Below, in pieces: positions 16,586 through 25,793 of a stretch of DNA of 64,000 bases. Origin of the DNA: Tahibacter amnicola (lineage in GTDB: Bacteria > Pseudomonadota > Gammaproteobacteria > Xanthomonadales > Rhodanobacteraceae); the NCBI RefSeq assembly GCF_025398735.1, contig NZ_CP104694.1, positions 5,607,465 through 5,671,464 of the forward strand, written 5' to 3'. Position 1 is the stretch's first letter; the number at the start of each line of letters is the position of its first letter. The position numbers and the translations under genes are program-made. Below the pieces are notes generated by a model that saw only the letters and a program-made list of their open reading frames with translations, was not told where the DNA came from and ran no database searches.

Positions 16586-19031
16586 GTCGCAGAAGCAGGT
16601 GTTGCTGGTCGTGCCCAAGCTCAACGGGCGGGAGATGAGCAACAGCCTGGCGTTCTGGCGCGAACCCGACGGTCGCGACTTCGTCGCGCTGGATGCGTTC
16701 GCCCAGCTGGCGGCGATCGACATCACGCGCGAAGGTGACGGCAGCGTCACCCTCGCCACGCCGATCGGCGATGCGCCAATTCCCGCCGACGCGCTGCGTA
16801 CCGACAAAGACGTCCTGTTCGTCGACACGGTCATCCTGTCCAAGGCGCTGGCGGCGGAAGTGGCGTTCGAAGAATCCGAATTCGCGCTCAAGATAAACCT
16901 CCCCTGGAAGCCGGGCGCCACCGCCGATCTGCCGGCGCGCACCGCTTCCGACGAACCGGTGGATATTCACGCGCCACGCGCCAGCCTGTCGCGCTGGCGC
17001 AGCGAGCTGTTGACCACGCATTCGGACGGAGAGGTGTTTGCTTCGGCCAATCATCGCTTCGCCGGCGCGCTGGGCCCGGGCTACTGGCGCGCCGACCTGA
17101 GTCATGGCGTGGTCGGCGCCAGTCGTGATCTGGATTTCCAGGCCCTGTCGTGGGTGGTCGATCGCGGTCCGTCGCGGTTCCTTGTCGGCCAGGAGCGCAT
17201 CGGGTTGCATCCCCTGCTCGCCTCGTTCGACCTTTCGGGCGTGCAGTACTCCTACAGCAATCGGCCGGATATCGCCTACGCCTCGTCGGTGTCCGGTGAT
17301 GGCCAGCTGGTGCCGTATCAGGCGCGCCCCACCAGCGTGATCCGCGGCAATGGCCCGCCAGGCGGTACTGCCGAGCTGCGCTTCGGCGGGCAGGTGCTGG
17401 CACGCCAGACGATCCGCCTGGACGGACGCTACGAATTCCGGGATGTCCCCGCCTCGCCGGGCGATGCCATTCCGATCGAAGTGGCTGTCTATGCCTTCGG
17501 CGAAACCGGCACGCCGCTGCGGGTAGACGAAACCTACTCCCAGGCCGGCAATCTGCAGCTGCCGAAGGGCACAACGGTTCATTTCGCCGGTGCCGGCGTG
17601 AATGGCTTCGTGCTGGACGCCAATCGCCAGGGGCATGGCAATGCGGCGTTCTATCAATTCCGCGGCGGCCTCTCCAACCGCATCACTGCCGAGGGCGTGG
17701 TGCAGTCGCTGGACGGCCATGTGCAGAGCAGCGTGGGCACTGCGATGAATCTGGGGCCGGTCGGCACCTGGGCCGTGTACGCCGGCCAGAACGATCGCGG
17801 CGCGGGTGCGCGGCAGATTCTGGGCGACGGACGGCGCGGCGAATGGTACTGGCGCGCCAACTGGCTTTCCTACGATGCCGGCTACCAGAACGAAAACGCG
17901 GAGGAAACCGAGAACCGCCGCGTCGAAGTCGGCCGCAACTTCGGCAGCACACTGCGCGTCTCGCTGATTCACGCCGACGCGCGCGGCCAGTTCGAGCGCG
18001 ACATCCGCTACACGAAACCGGCAGCGTCCTGGCGTCCGATCCGCCAGCTGCAGTTATCTGCCCGCCCCGAATACGACGGCCGCTACGCGTTTGACGCACA
18101 GTGGTATGTACGCCGCGGTACGCGACTCTCCGCGTCACGTTATGGCGATCTTGGTCAATTGGCGCTCGATCAGGACATCAGCAGCAACTCGCGACTCAAC
18201 GTGAGCGCGCAGCATGACTCGCGCCTGGGCAATCGACTGAACGCCACGTTCAACCAGTACCGCGGCGGGCCGGCGCATCTCGCCTGGGCCGCCGGCATCC
18301 TGCGTAGCAAGGGCGGCACGGGTTACCTGGGCGAAGTCAGCCTGGAAATCCGCCCGGGACTCAGTGCCCGTGCGCAGGTGCTACGTGATCCGTTGCGCGA
18401 AGGCGACGGCACCGTCGTCGGCGTGTCGCTGGTGGCCGATTTTGCCGTCACGGGGGCCGGCCTCGCGCGCGGTACCTTGTCGGCGACACAGGCGCGCGAG
18501 GGCGGCATTTCGGGCGTCGTGGAAAAGCCCGAGGGGGTTCGTAGCGACCTCGACCTTGCGGGAATTCCCATCCTGGTCGACGGCCATGTACGGATTCGCA
18601 CCGAGCCGGGCGGTCATTTCCATGTCGCCGATCTTGCCCCCGGCGTCTATCGCGTCGAGCTCGACAATGAAGGCCTTCCGATTGAACTGGCCGTGCACCA
18701 GCCGCCGCGCCGCGTGGAGGTGCGTGCGGGGAGCCTTACGCGCGTCGACTTCGGCCTGGAATTGCGGCTTGGCCTGGCGGGCAAGGTGACGGACACCAGC
18801 GGCAAGCCTCTGGCCGACCACACCATCGAAGTGGTCGATGCCGAAGGACAATCGCGTGGCAAGGCACAGAGCAGCCAGTTCGGTTATTTCCGCGTCGACG
18901 GCCTGCCGCCGGGACGTTACAAAGTGCGTGCGGTCGATGCTTCCGGCGCGATTCTTGCGGAGGGAGAGGCTGTACTGGACGACCGTTTCGTGTTCGGCGT
19001 CGAACTGAAGGCTGCGGCCGGCTCCGAGTAA
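16533..19031 (+). CDS. Atypical outer-membrane usher with C-terminal carboxypeptidase-regulatory-like domains
   Basis: Product of 832 residues in the displayed frame. An N-terminal plug-like domain (about 20-130) is followed by a long beta-barrel region rich in aromatic/polar strands (about 150-620). An E-set-like insert (TAELRFGGQVLARQTIRLDG, about 275-295) and two prealbumin-like repeats (GGHFHVADLAPGVYRVEL and FGYFRVDGLPPGRYKVRA) complete it. This resembles TcfC/CooC/EcpC-type alternate ushers rather than PapC. No frame-0 start upstream is possible (TGA at 16527), and MAPWPAPSILF is a poor signal peptide; the likely true leader is out of frame upstream. It should form the secretion pore for the pilin-like proteins. 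Confidence 0.7.
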   Translation: MAPWPAPSILFSAAVPPPSQKQVLLVVPKLNGREMSNSLAFWREPDGRDFVALDAFAQLAAIDITREGDGSVTLATPIGDAPIPADALRTDKDVLFVDTVILSKALAAEVAFEESEFALKINLPWKPGATADLPARTASDEPVDIHAPRASLSRWRSELLTTHSDGEVFASANHRFAGALGPGYWRADLSHGVVGASRDLDFQALSWVVDRGPSRFLVGQERIGLHPLLASFDLSGVQYSYSNRPDIAYASSVSGDGQLVPYQARPTSVIRGNGPPGGTAELRFGGQVLARQTIRLDGRYEFRDVPASPGDAIPIEVAVYAFGETGTPLRVDETYSQAGNLQLPKGTTVHFAGAGVNGFVLDANRQGHGNAAFYQFRGGLSNRITAEGVVQSLDGHVQSSVGTAMNLGPVGTWAVYAGQNDRGAGARQILGDGRRGEWYWRANWLSYDAGYQNENAEETENRRVEVGRNFGSTLRVSLIHADARGQFERDIRYTKPAASWRPIRQLQLSARPEYDGRYAFDAQWYVRRGTRLSASRYGDLGQLALDQDISSNSRLNVSAQHDSRLGNRLNATFNQYRGGPAHLAWAAGILRSKGGTGYLGEVSLEIRPGLSARAQVLRDPLREGDGTVVGVSLVADFAVTGAGLARGTLSATQAREGGISGVVEKPEGVRSDLDLAGIPILVDGHVRIRTEPGGHFHVADLAPGVYRVELDNEGLPIELAVHQPPRRVEVRAGSLTRVDFGLELRLGLAGKVTDTSGKPLADHTIEVVDAEGQSRGKAQSSQFGYFRVDGLPPGRYKVRAVDASGAILAEGEAVLDDRFVFGVELKAAAGSE

Positions 19032-19037
19032 ATCGCC

Positions 19038-21122
19038 ATGAACCCAATCAACCTGCTATTTGCCCGGCTGTGTGTCCTCGCGACGTCTCTGGCGGGCGTT
19101 CCGGCGTTGGCGCAGGTTCCCGCCAATGGGAGCTTCGAGGCCGGCAACCCGATGACCAGCTGGACGATCGGCGGCGATACGCGCGCCGGCGCCGTGCGCA
19201 CGGCGGATATCAGCGGCGGAACGCTGGTCGTTCCCGACGGAAGCTGGGTCGCGGCCATCTCGACCGGCCCCAACGCGCGTACTAGCGGCCCGGTCGATTT
19301 CGACGGTTTCGGCGGCAACAACGACTACGACATCTCCTATATCGAATCGACATTCGCGGTCGGCTTTTCACCGGCCTTCATCGCCTTCGACTGGGGCTTT
19401 GCCTCCAACGAACAGGACGAGCAGGATCAGTTCGACGACCTGATGGACGTGAAAGTCGACGGCACGCGCATCTTTTCGCGCTCCAGCTGCAAGAACAACG
19501 GATCGAGCTACTCGCCATTCCCCAACGCCAGCTGCCAGAACGCCAATCCCGTCAACCAGGTGATCAACAGCCCTGCCGCGCTGGCAACGGTGGCATTGAC
19601 GTATGGTCCGCCGGTCTTTCAGCGCGTCTGCCTGCAACTGCCCGATGCGGCCATCGCCGACGGCACGGCGACGCTTCGATTCAGCGTGGCCGATGGCAAC
19701 GACCGTGCGTTCGATTCCACCCAGTTCGTCGACAACGTGCAGCTGAAAACCTCGTGTAACGAAGTCGGCAGTATCGTGCAGTTGACCAATACCACGGGCA
19801 GCTTTGTCGAAATCAAGAATGGCGCGCCCATCTTCCGCGCGGCGTCGGCGCGCCTGATCGCCAGCGACGCCACCGGGACGAATGTCGCCTTCGCCACCAG
19901 CCAGAACCTCGGTGCCAATCCGAACCTCCTGGACCAGGTCTACGTCTGGAACGGCACGGCGTTCACGCGCCTGTCCGGCCTTACGGTGCAGAGTGGCGGG
20001 CAGATCCAGGGGATCGCCCTGTCGGCACAGCTCGACGGCGCGATCCGTGGCCGCTATCTGGCGATTGCCGCGAAGCTCACTGAAACCGACAACACCGAAA
20101 TCTATCGCTACGACCGCAACACCAATACGCTGCTGACGATCACCAACACGACCGGCTGCGACAACACCAATCCCACGATCGACGGCGACGGCAATGTCAT
20201 CGCCTTCGAGTCCACGTGCAGTGCCTTCACCGGTGCTGGAACGACGAAGAAGATCGCGGTCTGGAACGGAACGACGACCAGCACCAACCTTTTCGGCACG
20301 ACAGCCTGTGAAATGGCGGAGCCGGCACTGACCAAGAACGCCAACGGTCGCTATCTCGCCTTCAAGTCAAAGTGCGTCCATAACGGTGCGAATGCCGACG
20401 CCAATTTCGAGATTTACCGTTTTGACCGCGGCAACAGCGGTGGCAACAGCGGCACGACAGCCGGAAACTTCACGCGTATCACCAACACGACCACCAACGG
20501 CGGCGCCGGTGCCACGCTCAATATGTCGCCGGTGCTCGACGGCACCACGACCGGTACGAACATCTATTTTCTGTCCGACGGCAATCTCACGCCGACCGCG
20601 GCCTTCTTCAACGCCGATTTCTCGCAGGAGATCTTCCGCTACGAAGTCGGCGCCGGCACGCCCCTGACCCAGCGCACGACGAGTTCCGACAGCATTTACG
20701 TGGGCGTGGATACGGATATCGACGGCAACGTGAACTATTCGTACGAGCGCATCAGCCTGCTGAACTTCACGTTCTCCGTCGGCCGGCGTCGCGTGAATAC
20801 ACCGCCTACGGCCGATTCGGAGAACAACCTGGCGACCGGCACATCGATTCAATTTGCCCGCATCGGCCGCGATGGCATCGTACCGGTGGTCAATTTCCTC
20901 TCCTCGGAAAATTTCCTCACCACCAACGCCGACGGCAATACCGAAGTCTGGCAGGGAGAGTGCAATGACGCGTGCCGCACGCCCCTTCCCTGTCGTCGCG
21001 ATACTCGCGGGCGTCGCCTTCGTCGCGCAGCCGCTGTCCGCGCGCGATGGGCTGATCCAGCTCGACGGCGCGGGTCACTTCGTCTCGGGCAATCCCGCAA
21101 CCTGCCCGGCTGTTCCGATTGA
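19038..21122 (+). CDS. Large secreted protein with beta-propeller-like (TolB/PD40) repeats
   Basis: Product of 694 residues with a signal peptide cut near PALA-QVP (residue 26). The N-terminal region (about 27-240) is jelly-roll-like and cysteine-containing. From about 270 to 600 there are repeated strands of the type NTEIYRYDRNTN and DANFEIYRFDRG, characteristic of TolB-like propellers. The last 50 or so residues are arginine-rich and overlap the next gene by 158 bases in another frame, so the natural end is probably near 20965 and a frameshift is suspected. It lies 6 bases after the usher gene, so may be exported or displayed with that system. Function is unknown. Confidence 0.6.
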   Translation: MNPINLLFARLCVLATSLAGVPALAQVPANGSFEAGNPMTSWTIGGDTRAGAVRTADISGGTLVVPDGSWVAAISTGPNARTSGPVDFDGFGGNNDYDISYIESTFAVGFSPAFIAFDWGFASNEQDEQDQFDDLMDVKVDGTRIFSRSSCKNNGSSYSPFPNASCQNANPVNQVINSPAALATVALTYGPPVFQRVCLQLPDAAIADGTATLRFSVADGNDRAFDSTQFVDNVQLKTSCNEVGSIVQLTNTTGSFVEIKNGAPIFRAASARLIASDATGTNVAFATSQNLGANPNLLDQVYVWNGTAFTRLSGLTVQSGGQIQGIALSAQLDGAIRGRYLAIAAKLTETDNTEIYRYDRNTNTLLTITNTTGCDNTNPTIDGDGNVIAFESTCSAFTGAGTTKKIAVWNGTTTSTNLFGTTACEMAEPALTKNANGRYLAFKSKCVHNGANADANFEIYRFDRGNSGGNSGTTAGNFTRITNTTTNGGAGATLNMSPVLDGTTTGTNIYFLSDGNLTPTAAFFNADFSQEIFRYEVGAGTPLTQRTTSSDSIYVGVDTDIDGNVNYSYERISLLNFTFSVGRRRVNTPPTADSENNLATGTSIQFARIGRDGIVPVVNFLSSENFLTTNADGNTEVWQGECNDACRTPLPCRRDTRGRRLRRAAAVRARWADPARRRGSLRLGQSRNLPGCSD

Positions 21123-21813
21123 CCTGGGCGGGGCGGGCGTGACGCTGACGCTCACTGCCGCGTCCGGCACGGCGACAGCGCTGGATGACGGAGGTGCTGT
21201 CATTGCGCTGGACGAACCGTTCCCGTTCTACGGCAACAATGCCGAGAGCCTTGTCGTTTCCAGCAACGGCTATGTCGCGTTTGCCGACGCGCTCGGTTCG
21301 GAGAACGGCGGCGACTTCAGCAATGACGCCTATCTTCCCGCAGTTCCGGACAATGCACCGGCGGCCTCCGCGCGCATCGCGGTGTACCACGACGAGCTCA
21401 ACGGCGAAGGTGCTGGCTCCTCGTTGCGCAAAGGCTACTTTGCCAATTGTCCGCGCGCATCCGGCGTCATCGAGGACGAAGCCTGCACCGTCGTCCAGTG
21501 GCGCAACTGGGCGCGCGCCGGCAGCACTGGCACGCTCGATGTCGACCTGGTGCTCTACCACGGCAGCGGTGCCATCGCCACACAGTACATCGCCGTGGAC
21601 TCCAGCGCCGGCGCATCGGCCTGTGTCGGCATCCAGGATGCCACGGCCAGCGACGGCGGCGCCTGGAGCTGCTGTTCCGAGACCCAGGGTGAAAACGGCG
21701 CCGCCAGCTGCAGCAACGTCAAGACGATCGTGCCGGCGAGCGCCGTGTGCTTCTACGACCCGGCGAACCCGCCGGTCTTCGATGTCATTTTCGCCGACGG
21801 GTTCGATTCGTAG
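20965..21813 (+). CDS. Secreted protein of unknown function with C-terminal DVIFADGFDS motif
   Basis: Product of 282 residues. The ATG is preceded by GGGAGAG at 4-base spacing and opens a signal peptide (MTRAARPFPVVAILAGVAFV, cut near PLSA-RDG). The body has a beta-sandwich look (EPFPFYGNNAESLVVSSNGYVAF) and several cysteines, including adjacent ones in GAWSCCSETQ. The chain stops right after DVIFADGFDS, a tail also found on the DUF11-type protein ending at 23480. It is the last gene of the usher cluster. No family was recognised with certainty. Confidence 0.65.
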   Translation: MTRAARPFPVVAILAGVAFVAQPLSARDGLIQLDGAGHFVSGNPATCPAVPIDLGGAGVTLTLTAASGTATALDDGGAVIALDEPFPFYGNNAESLVVSSNGYVAFADALGSENGGDFSNDAYLPAVPDNAPAASARIAVYHDELNGEGAGSSLRKGYFANCPRASGVIEDEACTVVQWRNWARAGSTGTLDVDLVLYHGSGAIATQYIAVDSSAGASACVGIQDATASDGGAWSCCSETQGENGAASCSNVKTIVPASAVCFYDPANPPVFDVIFADGFDS

Positions 21814-21819
21814 GGCGCT

Positions 21820-22344
21820 TCAGTCGCCGTCGGTCATTTCGCGTACGCGGCGGATCTCGGCCTCCAGCTGACGCGACAGTTCCATCACGCGCACCGCGTA
21901 GGCTTCCAGCGCTTCGTCTTCGGGTGTGCGCGGTTCCCAGCGTGGCACAGCGGTCGGCCGGCCCTCCGGCGCATCCAGGGCGACAAAGCTGATGACGCAA
22001 TGGGTGGCCAGGCGTTCGGACGCCGTCTTGAGGTCGCGCGCAATCACATCGACGGAGAAATGCATGCTTGATGCGCCCGTGCGAATCAACTTGCAGCGTA
22101 CGACGACGATGTCGCCGATCAGGATGGGTTTGACGAACTGGATCCCGCCAACAGCCACGGTGACGCAATACTGGCCGCTCCAACCGACGGCCGCCGCATA
22201 GCCTGCCTGGTCGATCCATTTCATCACCATGCCGCCGTGCACTTTTCCGCCGAAATTGACATCCGTTGGCTGCGCCAGAAAGCGGAAGGTGGTTTCACGT
22301 TGGATGCCTGGCATGGTCGAGCTCGTCAGTCGCGGTGGCGCCAT
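21820..22344 (-). CDS. Acyl-CoA thioesterase, hotdog fold (YciA/BFIT-like)
   Basis: Product of 174 residues hydrolysing acyl-CoA esters in the cytoplasm. The hotdog signature NFGGKVHGGMVMKWIDQAG (about residues 29-47) holds the expected catalytic region, and the second half (SSMHFSVDVIARDL) completes the fold. I chose the ATG giving MAPPRLTSST because GGAG lies 4 bases upstream; a start 10 codons later at MPGIQRE is also possible. It converges with the secreted-protein gene, stops only 6 bases apart, with no obvious terminator between. Confidence 0.85.
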   Translation of the reverse strand: MAPPRLTSSTMPGIQRETTFRFLAQPTDVNFGGKVHGGMVMKWIDQAGYAAAVGWSGQYCVTVAVGGIQFVKPILIGDIVVVRCKLIRTGASSMHFSVDVIARDLKTASERLATHCVISFVALDAPEGRPTAVPRWEPRTPEDEALEAYAVRVMELSRQLEAEIRRVREMTDGD

Positions 22345-22454
22345 CCTACTCCAACCCCGGGGACAAAGCGGCGCAGCGTGATCGGGTTCAACTATTCGCG
22401 CTAATTTCTGTATATTTTTACATCGCCAAGCCGGCAAAACACCGGGAGTGAGAC

Positions 22455-23480
22455 ATGAAGCGTAAGGCGATTACGCTAGGGATGGCTCTGCTCTACAGTT
22501 CGGCGCAAGGGACCGAGGTAACGGTCAAGAACGATTCTCTCACCGACAACACCAATGCGGTCGTCGTATCCGGATTCGTCGCCGGCGAGGCCGCGGCGTC
22601 CTGGCTGACGGCGCCCTGCGCGGGCGACATCCGGGCCATCCAGATGTACTGGCGGTCCGCATCCGGTGGCAGCGGCACGACCATCGGCAACGCGATCGAG
22701 ATCCTGAGGGGTGGAACCTTCCCCGTTCCGGGAAGTGTCGCCGCAACCATCGGCGGCCCCGTTCTCACTGACAGCGTAATGAACGAATACCGGTATCTCG
22801 ACGAGAACAACACGATTCCGCTGTCCGTGCCGGTGAGCCAGGGTGAAAACTTCGTCGTCGCCTTCAGCTTTCTGGAGACGCCACCCGCGCCCGGCCCCAG
22901 CGTCGTCCGCGACACCGACGGCATTCTCTCCGGGCGCAATGCGTTGCTGGCCAGTGTCGGCGGCTCGTTCATCTGGTTCGACAGCGCGGCCCTGGGCCTG
23001 AGCGGGGACTGGGTCATCCGCGCCGTGCTCGATTGCCCGGTCGTCGCGCAGAACGCCGACGTCAGCGTGACGATGAGCGCCAGCGCACCGGGCTACACCG
23101 CGGGCGCGAGCCTCAGTTATACCGTGGTCGTCGCCAATGCCGGCCCGTCCGCCGCGGGCAACACGAGCGTCGTGGATATTTTCCCCGGCGCTTTCGGAAG
23201 CATCGCATGGACCTGCACCGCGAGCGGCGGCGCCAGCTGCACGTCGGGAGGAACGGGCAATATCACGCAGGTTGTGAGCCTCCCGGCGGGATCTCAGCTG
23301 ACGTATGCGATCAACGGCAACGTGCTCGCTACAACAACGGGGGTGCTGTCGAATTCGGCCACTGCTGTCGTTGGCGGTCCCGCGGCGGATCCGAACAGCG
23401 CCAACAACACCGCGACCCTGGAATTGCTGCCCTTCAGCGACGTGATTTTCCAGTCGGGCTTCGAGTCACCGTCGCAGTGA
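22455..23480 (+). CDS. Secreted DUF11-type repeat protein with C-terminal DVIFQSGFES motif
   Basis: Product of 341 residues with a short signal peptide (MKRKAITLGMALLYSSAQG-TE). The N-terminal half is a beta-rich region of unknown type. Residues about 200-320 form one DUF11-like domain (ADVSVTMSASAPGYTAGASL, YTVVVANAGPSAAGNTSVVD, ending DPNSANNTATLEL), a module common in bacterial surface proteins. The end SDVIFQSGFESPSQ nearly repeats the tail of the protein ending at 21813. It stands alone between leuA and the thioesterase. Role unknown; surface or extracellular location is likely. Confidence 0.7.
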   Translation: MKRKAITLGMALLYSSAQGTEVTVKNDSLTDNTNAVVVSGFVAGEAAASWLTAPCAGDIRAIQMYWRSASGGSGTTIGNAIEILRGGTFPVPGSVAATIGGPVLTDSVMNEYRYLDENNTIPLSVPVSQGENFVVAFSFLETPPAPGPSVVRDTDGILSGRNALLASVGGSFIWFDSAALGLSGDWVIRAVLDCPVVAQNADVSVTMSASAPGYTAGASLSYTVVVANAGPSAAGNTSVVDIFPGAFGSIAWTCTASGGASCTSGGTGNITQVVSLPAGSQLTYAINGNVLATTTGVLSNSATAVVGGPAADPNSANNTATLELLPFSDVIFQSGFESPSQ

Positions 23481-24030
23481 CCTGCCCTGGGCAGGCGCGC
23501 GTGATGCGGGAATGTCGTGTCCGGCCCCACGGCCGGACGCGACAGAAGCCGCATTGTCCCAAACGACACAGTGACTACCTGGCGGACACGCACACGTCAC
23601 CGGAAAGCCGTCTTTGCTGTTTCGCGGCCATGGCGATGACTCCCCACTCGCCGCAGCACGGGCCAGGTTTCCGGCAGCCGCGACAGAAGCGTCTCGTTTC
23701 CGGTGAATTTTGACGGTTCACGATTCGATCGCACCCATTTTGATCCAGCCAGCCTGCTGACAGCGGCGCAGGATTGCAGCGACCCGCAACCGCATGGCCG
23801 CGCCATTCAGACGCGCACCGGATCTCGCCTGGCGTGGCTGGATTTCTGGAATACGCCGCACCGCGCGCCCGCGCGCAGACGGCGCACCCGGTAGTCCACT
23901 GCCCCGCGAATCCGCCGCGATCCGTCGCCACGGCCCTGCACACGGACTGGCACGACGCGCTGTGGCCGGCTCCGCCCGCTGCGAATGCCGCCGGTCAGGC
24001 ACGGAACCTAGAGAACAGGGAGTTTCCCCG
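23481..24030 (+). other. 550-base intergenic region upstream of leuA
   Basis: It starts with two hairpins (CCTGCC/GGCAGG just after the stop codon, and 23519-23538). The rest has no gene I can support. I looked for a leucine-rich leader peptide and attenuator and did not find one. A GTG-initiated frame at 23703-23894 (63 codons) and an open upstream extension of leuA are present but have no ribosome binding site or recognisable product. Confidence 0.5.
23519..23538 (+). terminator. Hairpin after the DUF11-type gene
   Basis: A perfect 8-bp stem GTCCGGCC/GGCCGGAC with loop CCAC lies about 40 bases past the stop at 23480. No T tract follows, so it is either a Rho-assisted end or an RNA-stabilising stem. 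Confidence 0.4.
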
Positions 24031-25725
24031 ATGATGTCGCCGAACCCCGGGACAAAGTACCGCGCCTTTCCGCCCGTCGCCCTGGCGACGCGCACCTGGC
24101 CGGACAAGGTGATCACCAGGCCGCCGATCTGGATGAGCACGGACCTTCGCGACGGCAATCAGTCCCTGATCGAACCGATGAACGTGCAGCGCAAGCTGCG
24201 ATTGTTCCACCAGCTCGTGCGCATCGGCTTCAAGGAAATCGAAGTCGCCTTCCCTTCCGCGTCGCAGACGGATTTCGACTTCGTGCGCCGCCTGATCGAC
24301 GAAGACCGCATTCCCGACGATGTGACGATCGAGGTACTGACCCAGTCGCGCGAAGACCTGATCCACCGCACGATGGAGTCGCTCCAGGGCGCGCGCCGCG
24401 CCATCGTCCATCTGTACAACCCGGTCGCTCCCGTATTCCGGCGCGTTGTGTTCGGCAAGACACGCGAAGAAGTGAAGGAAATCGCACTCTTCGGCACTCG
24501 CCTGATACGGCAGCTGGCGGATGCGCGCCCTGATACCGAGTGGCGCTTCCAGTACTCGCCGGAAGCCTTCAGCATGACCGAGCTCGACTACGCGAAGGAG
24601 GTCTGCGACGCGGTGGTGCAAGCGTGGGGAGCAACGCGCGAACAGCCGATGATCCTGAACCTGCCCAGCACGGTGGAGTGCACGACACCCAACGTCTATG
24701 CGGACCAGATCGAATGGATGCACCGGCACCTCGCGCAGCGCGAGGCGATTATCCTGAGCGTGCACCCCCACAATGACCGGGGCACCGCGGTCGCCTCGGC
24801 CGAGCTGGCCGTCATGGCCGGCGCCGACCGCGTCGAGGGATGCCTGTTTGGCAACGGCGAGCGCACAGGCAATGTGGACCTGGTCACGCTGGCGCTGAAC
24901 CTCTACACGCAGGGCGTGCATCCGGGTCTGGATTTCTCGGACATCGACGCGGTGCGCCAATGTGCGGAGGCCTGCAACCAGTTGCCGGTCCATCCGCGCC
25001 ATCCCTACGCGGGCGATCTGGTCTTCACTGCGTTTTCCGGCTCGCACCAGGATGCGATCCGCAAGGGCTTCGCCCGGCAAAAGGCCGGCGCGATCTGGGA
25101 AGTTCCCTACCTGCCGATCGATCCGGCAGACCTCGGACGCAACTACGATGCCGTGATCCGTGTGAACAGCCAGTCGGGCAAGGGTGGCGTGACTTTCCTG
25201 CTCGAGAACGAGTGCGGCCTCTCGCTGCCCCGCCGCCTGCAGATCGAATTCAGCCGCGTGGTGCAGCAGGCAACGGACGCTACCGGAAAAGAAGCGGACG
25301 CCAGGCACATCCGCACCCTGTTCGAGCGCGAATACCTGGATCACCGTATGCCCTACGCCTACAACGGACACGCCGTGACCAGCAGCGCGAGCGACGGCAT
25401 GACGCGACTGGAGATCGACGTCGACCACCAGGGGCGCCGCATCACCCGCCACGGCCTCGGCAACGGCCCGATCGATGCGTTCGTCGACGCCCTGGGCCTC
25501 AATATCCGCGTGATGGACTACCACGAGCATGCGATCGGCAGCGGTGCGGACGCGAAGGCGGCCTGCTATGTCGAGCTGCGCGTGGACGGTGGTCCGACCT
25601 TGTTCGGCGTCGGCATTGCCGGGAACATCCTGACGGCCTCGTTCAAGGCGCTGCTCAGCGGCGTGAACCGGCACCTGCTGGCGGTGGCGCAGGAGGTCCA
25701 GCGCGCCGAAGCGGTGCCCGCCTAG
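24031..25725 (+). CDS. leuA: 2-Isopropylmalate synthase (long form)
   Basis: First committed step of leucine biosynthesis: acetyl-CoA plus 2-oxoisovalerate gives 2-isopropylmalate. The 564-residue product is the longer LeuA class. Catalytic motifs are [10 protein letters not shown] (about 39-48) and the metal-binding HPHND (about 248-252). The C-terminal regulatory domain (from about 430) is the leucine-feedback module of the family. I chose the ATG at CAGGGAG plus 8 bases; the frame is open 79 codons upstream but that part is unlike LeuA. The other leu genes are not adjacent. Confidence 0.95.
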   Translation: MMSPNPGTKYRAFPPVALATRTWPDKVITRPPIWMSTDLRDGNQSLIEPMNVQRKLRLFHQLVRIGFKEIEVAFPSASQTDFDFVRRLIDEDRIPDDVTIEVLTQSREDLIHRTMESLQGARRAIVHLYNPVAPVFRRVVFGKTREEVKEIALFGTRLIRQLADARPDTEWRFQYSPEAFSMTELDYAKEVCDAVVQAWGATREQPMILNLPSTVECTTPNVYADQIEWMHRHLAQREAIILSVHPHNDRGTAVASAELAVMAGADRVEGCLFGNGERTGNVDLVTLALNLYTQGVHPGLDFSDIDAVRQCAEACNQLPVHPRHPYAGDLVFTAFSGSHQDAIRKGFARQKAGAIWEVPYLPIDPADLGRNYDAVIRVNSQSGKGGVTFLLENECGLSLPRRLQIEFSRVVQQATDATGKEADARHIRTLFEREYLDHRMPYAYNGHAVTSSASDGMTRLEIDVDHQGRRITRHGLGNGPIDAFVDALGLNIRVMDYHEHAIGSGADAKAACYVELRVDGGPTLFGVGIAGNILTASFKALLSGVNRHLLAVAQEVQRAEAVPA

Positions 25726-25736
25726 CGATCGCCGGA

Positions 25737-25771
25737 AACGACGGTGGCCGCACAGGGCGGCCACCGTCGTT
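25737..25771. terminator. Bidirectional terminator between leuA and ychF
   Basis: A perfect 15-bp inverted repeat (25737-25751/25757-25771) with a 5-base loop lies between convergent genes. The minus-strand side is followed by TTTCC, the plus-strand side by only TT within the stem. It probably insulates leuA from ychF in both directions. Confidence 0.7.
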
Positions 25772-25793
25772 CAGGCAACTGGAATCGCCGGGA

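Noticed and set aside
23703-23894. A 63-codon gene in the leuA upstream region
   Set aside because: GTG start without ribosome binding site and an arginine-rich end; no recognisable features.
23794-24030. A 79-residue N-terminal extension of LeuA
   Set aside because: It is arginine/proline-rich, unlike LeuA, and the ATG at 24031 has a good CAGGGAG site.
23541-24030. A leucine leader peptide and attenuator before leuA
   Set aside because: No short frame with clustered leucine codons followed by a U-tailed hairpin was found.
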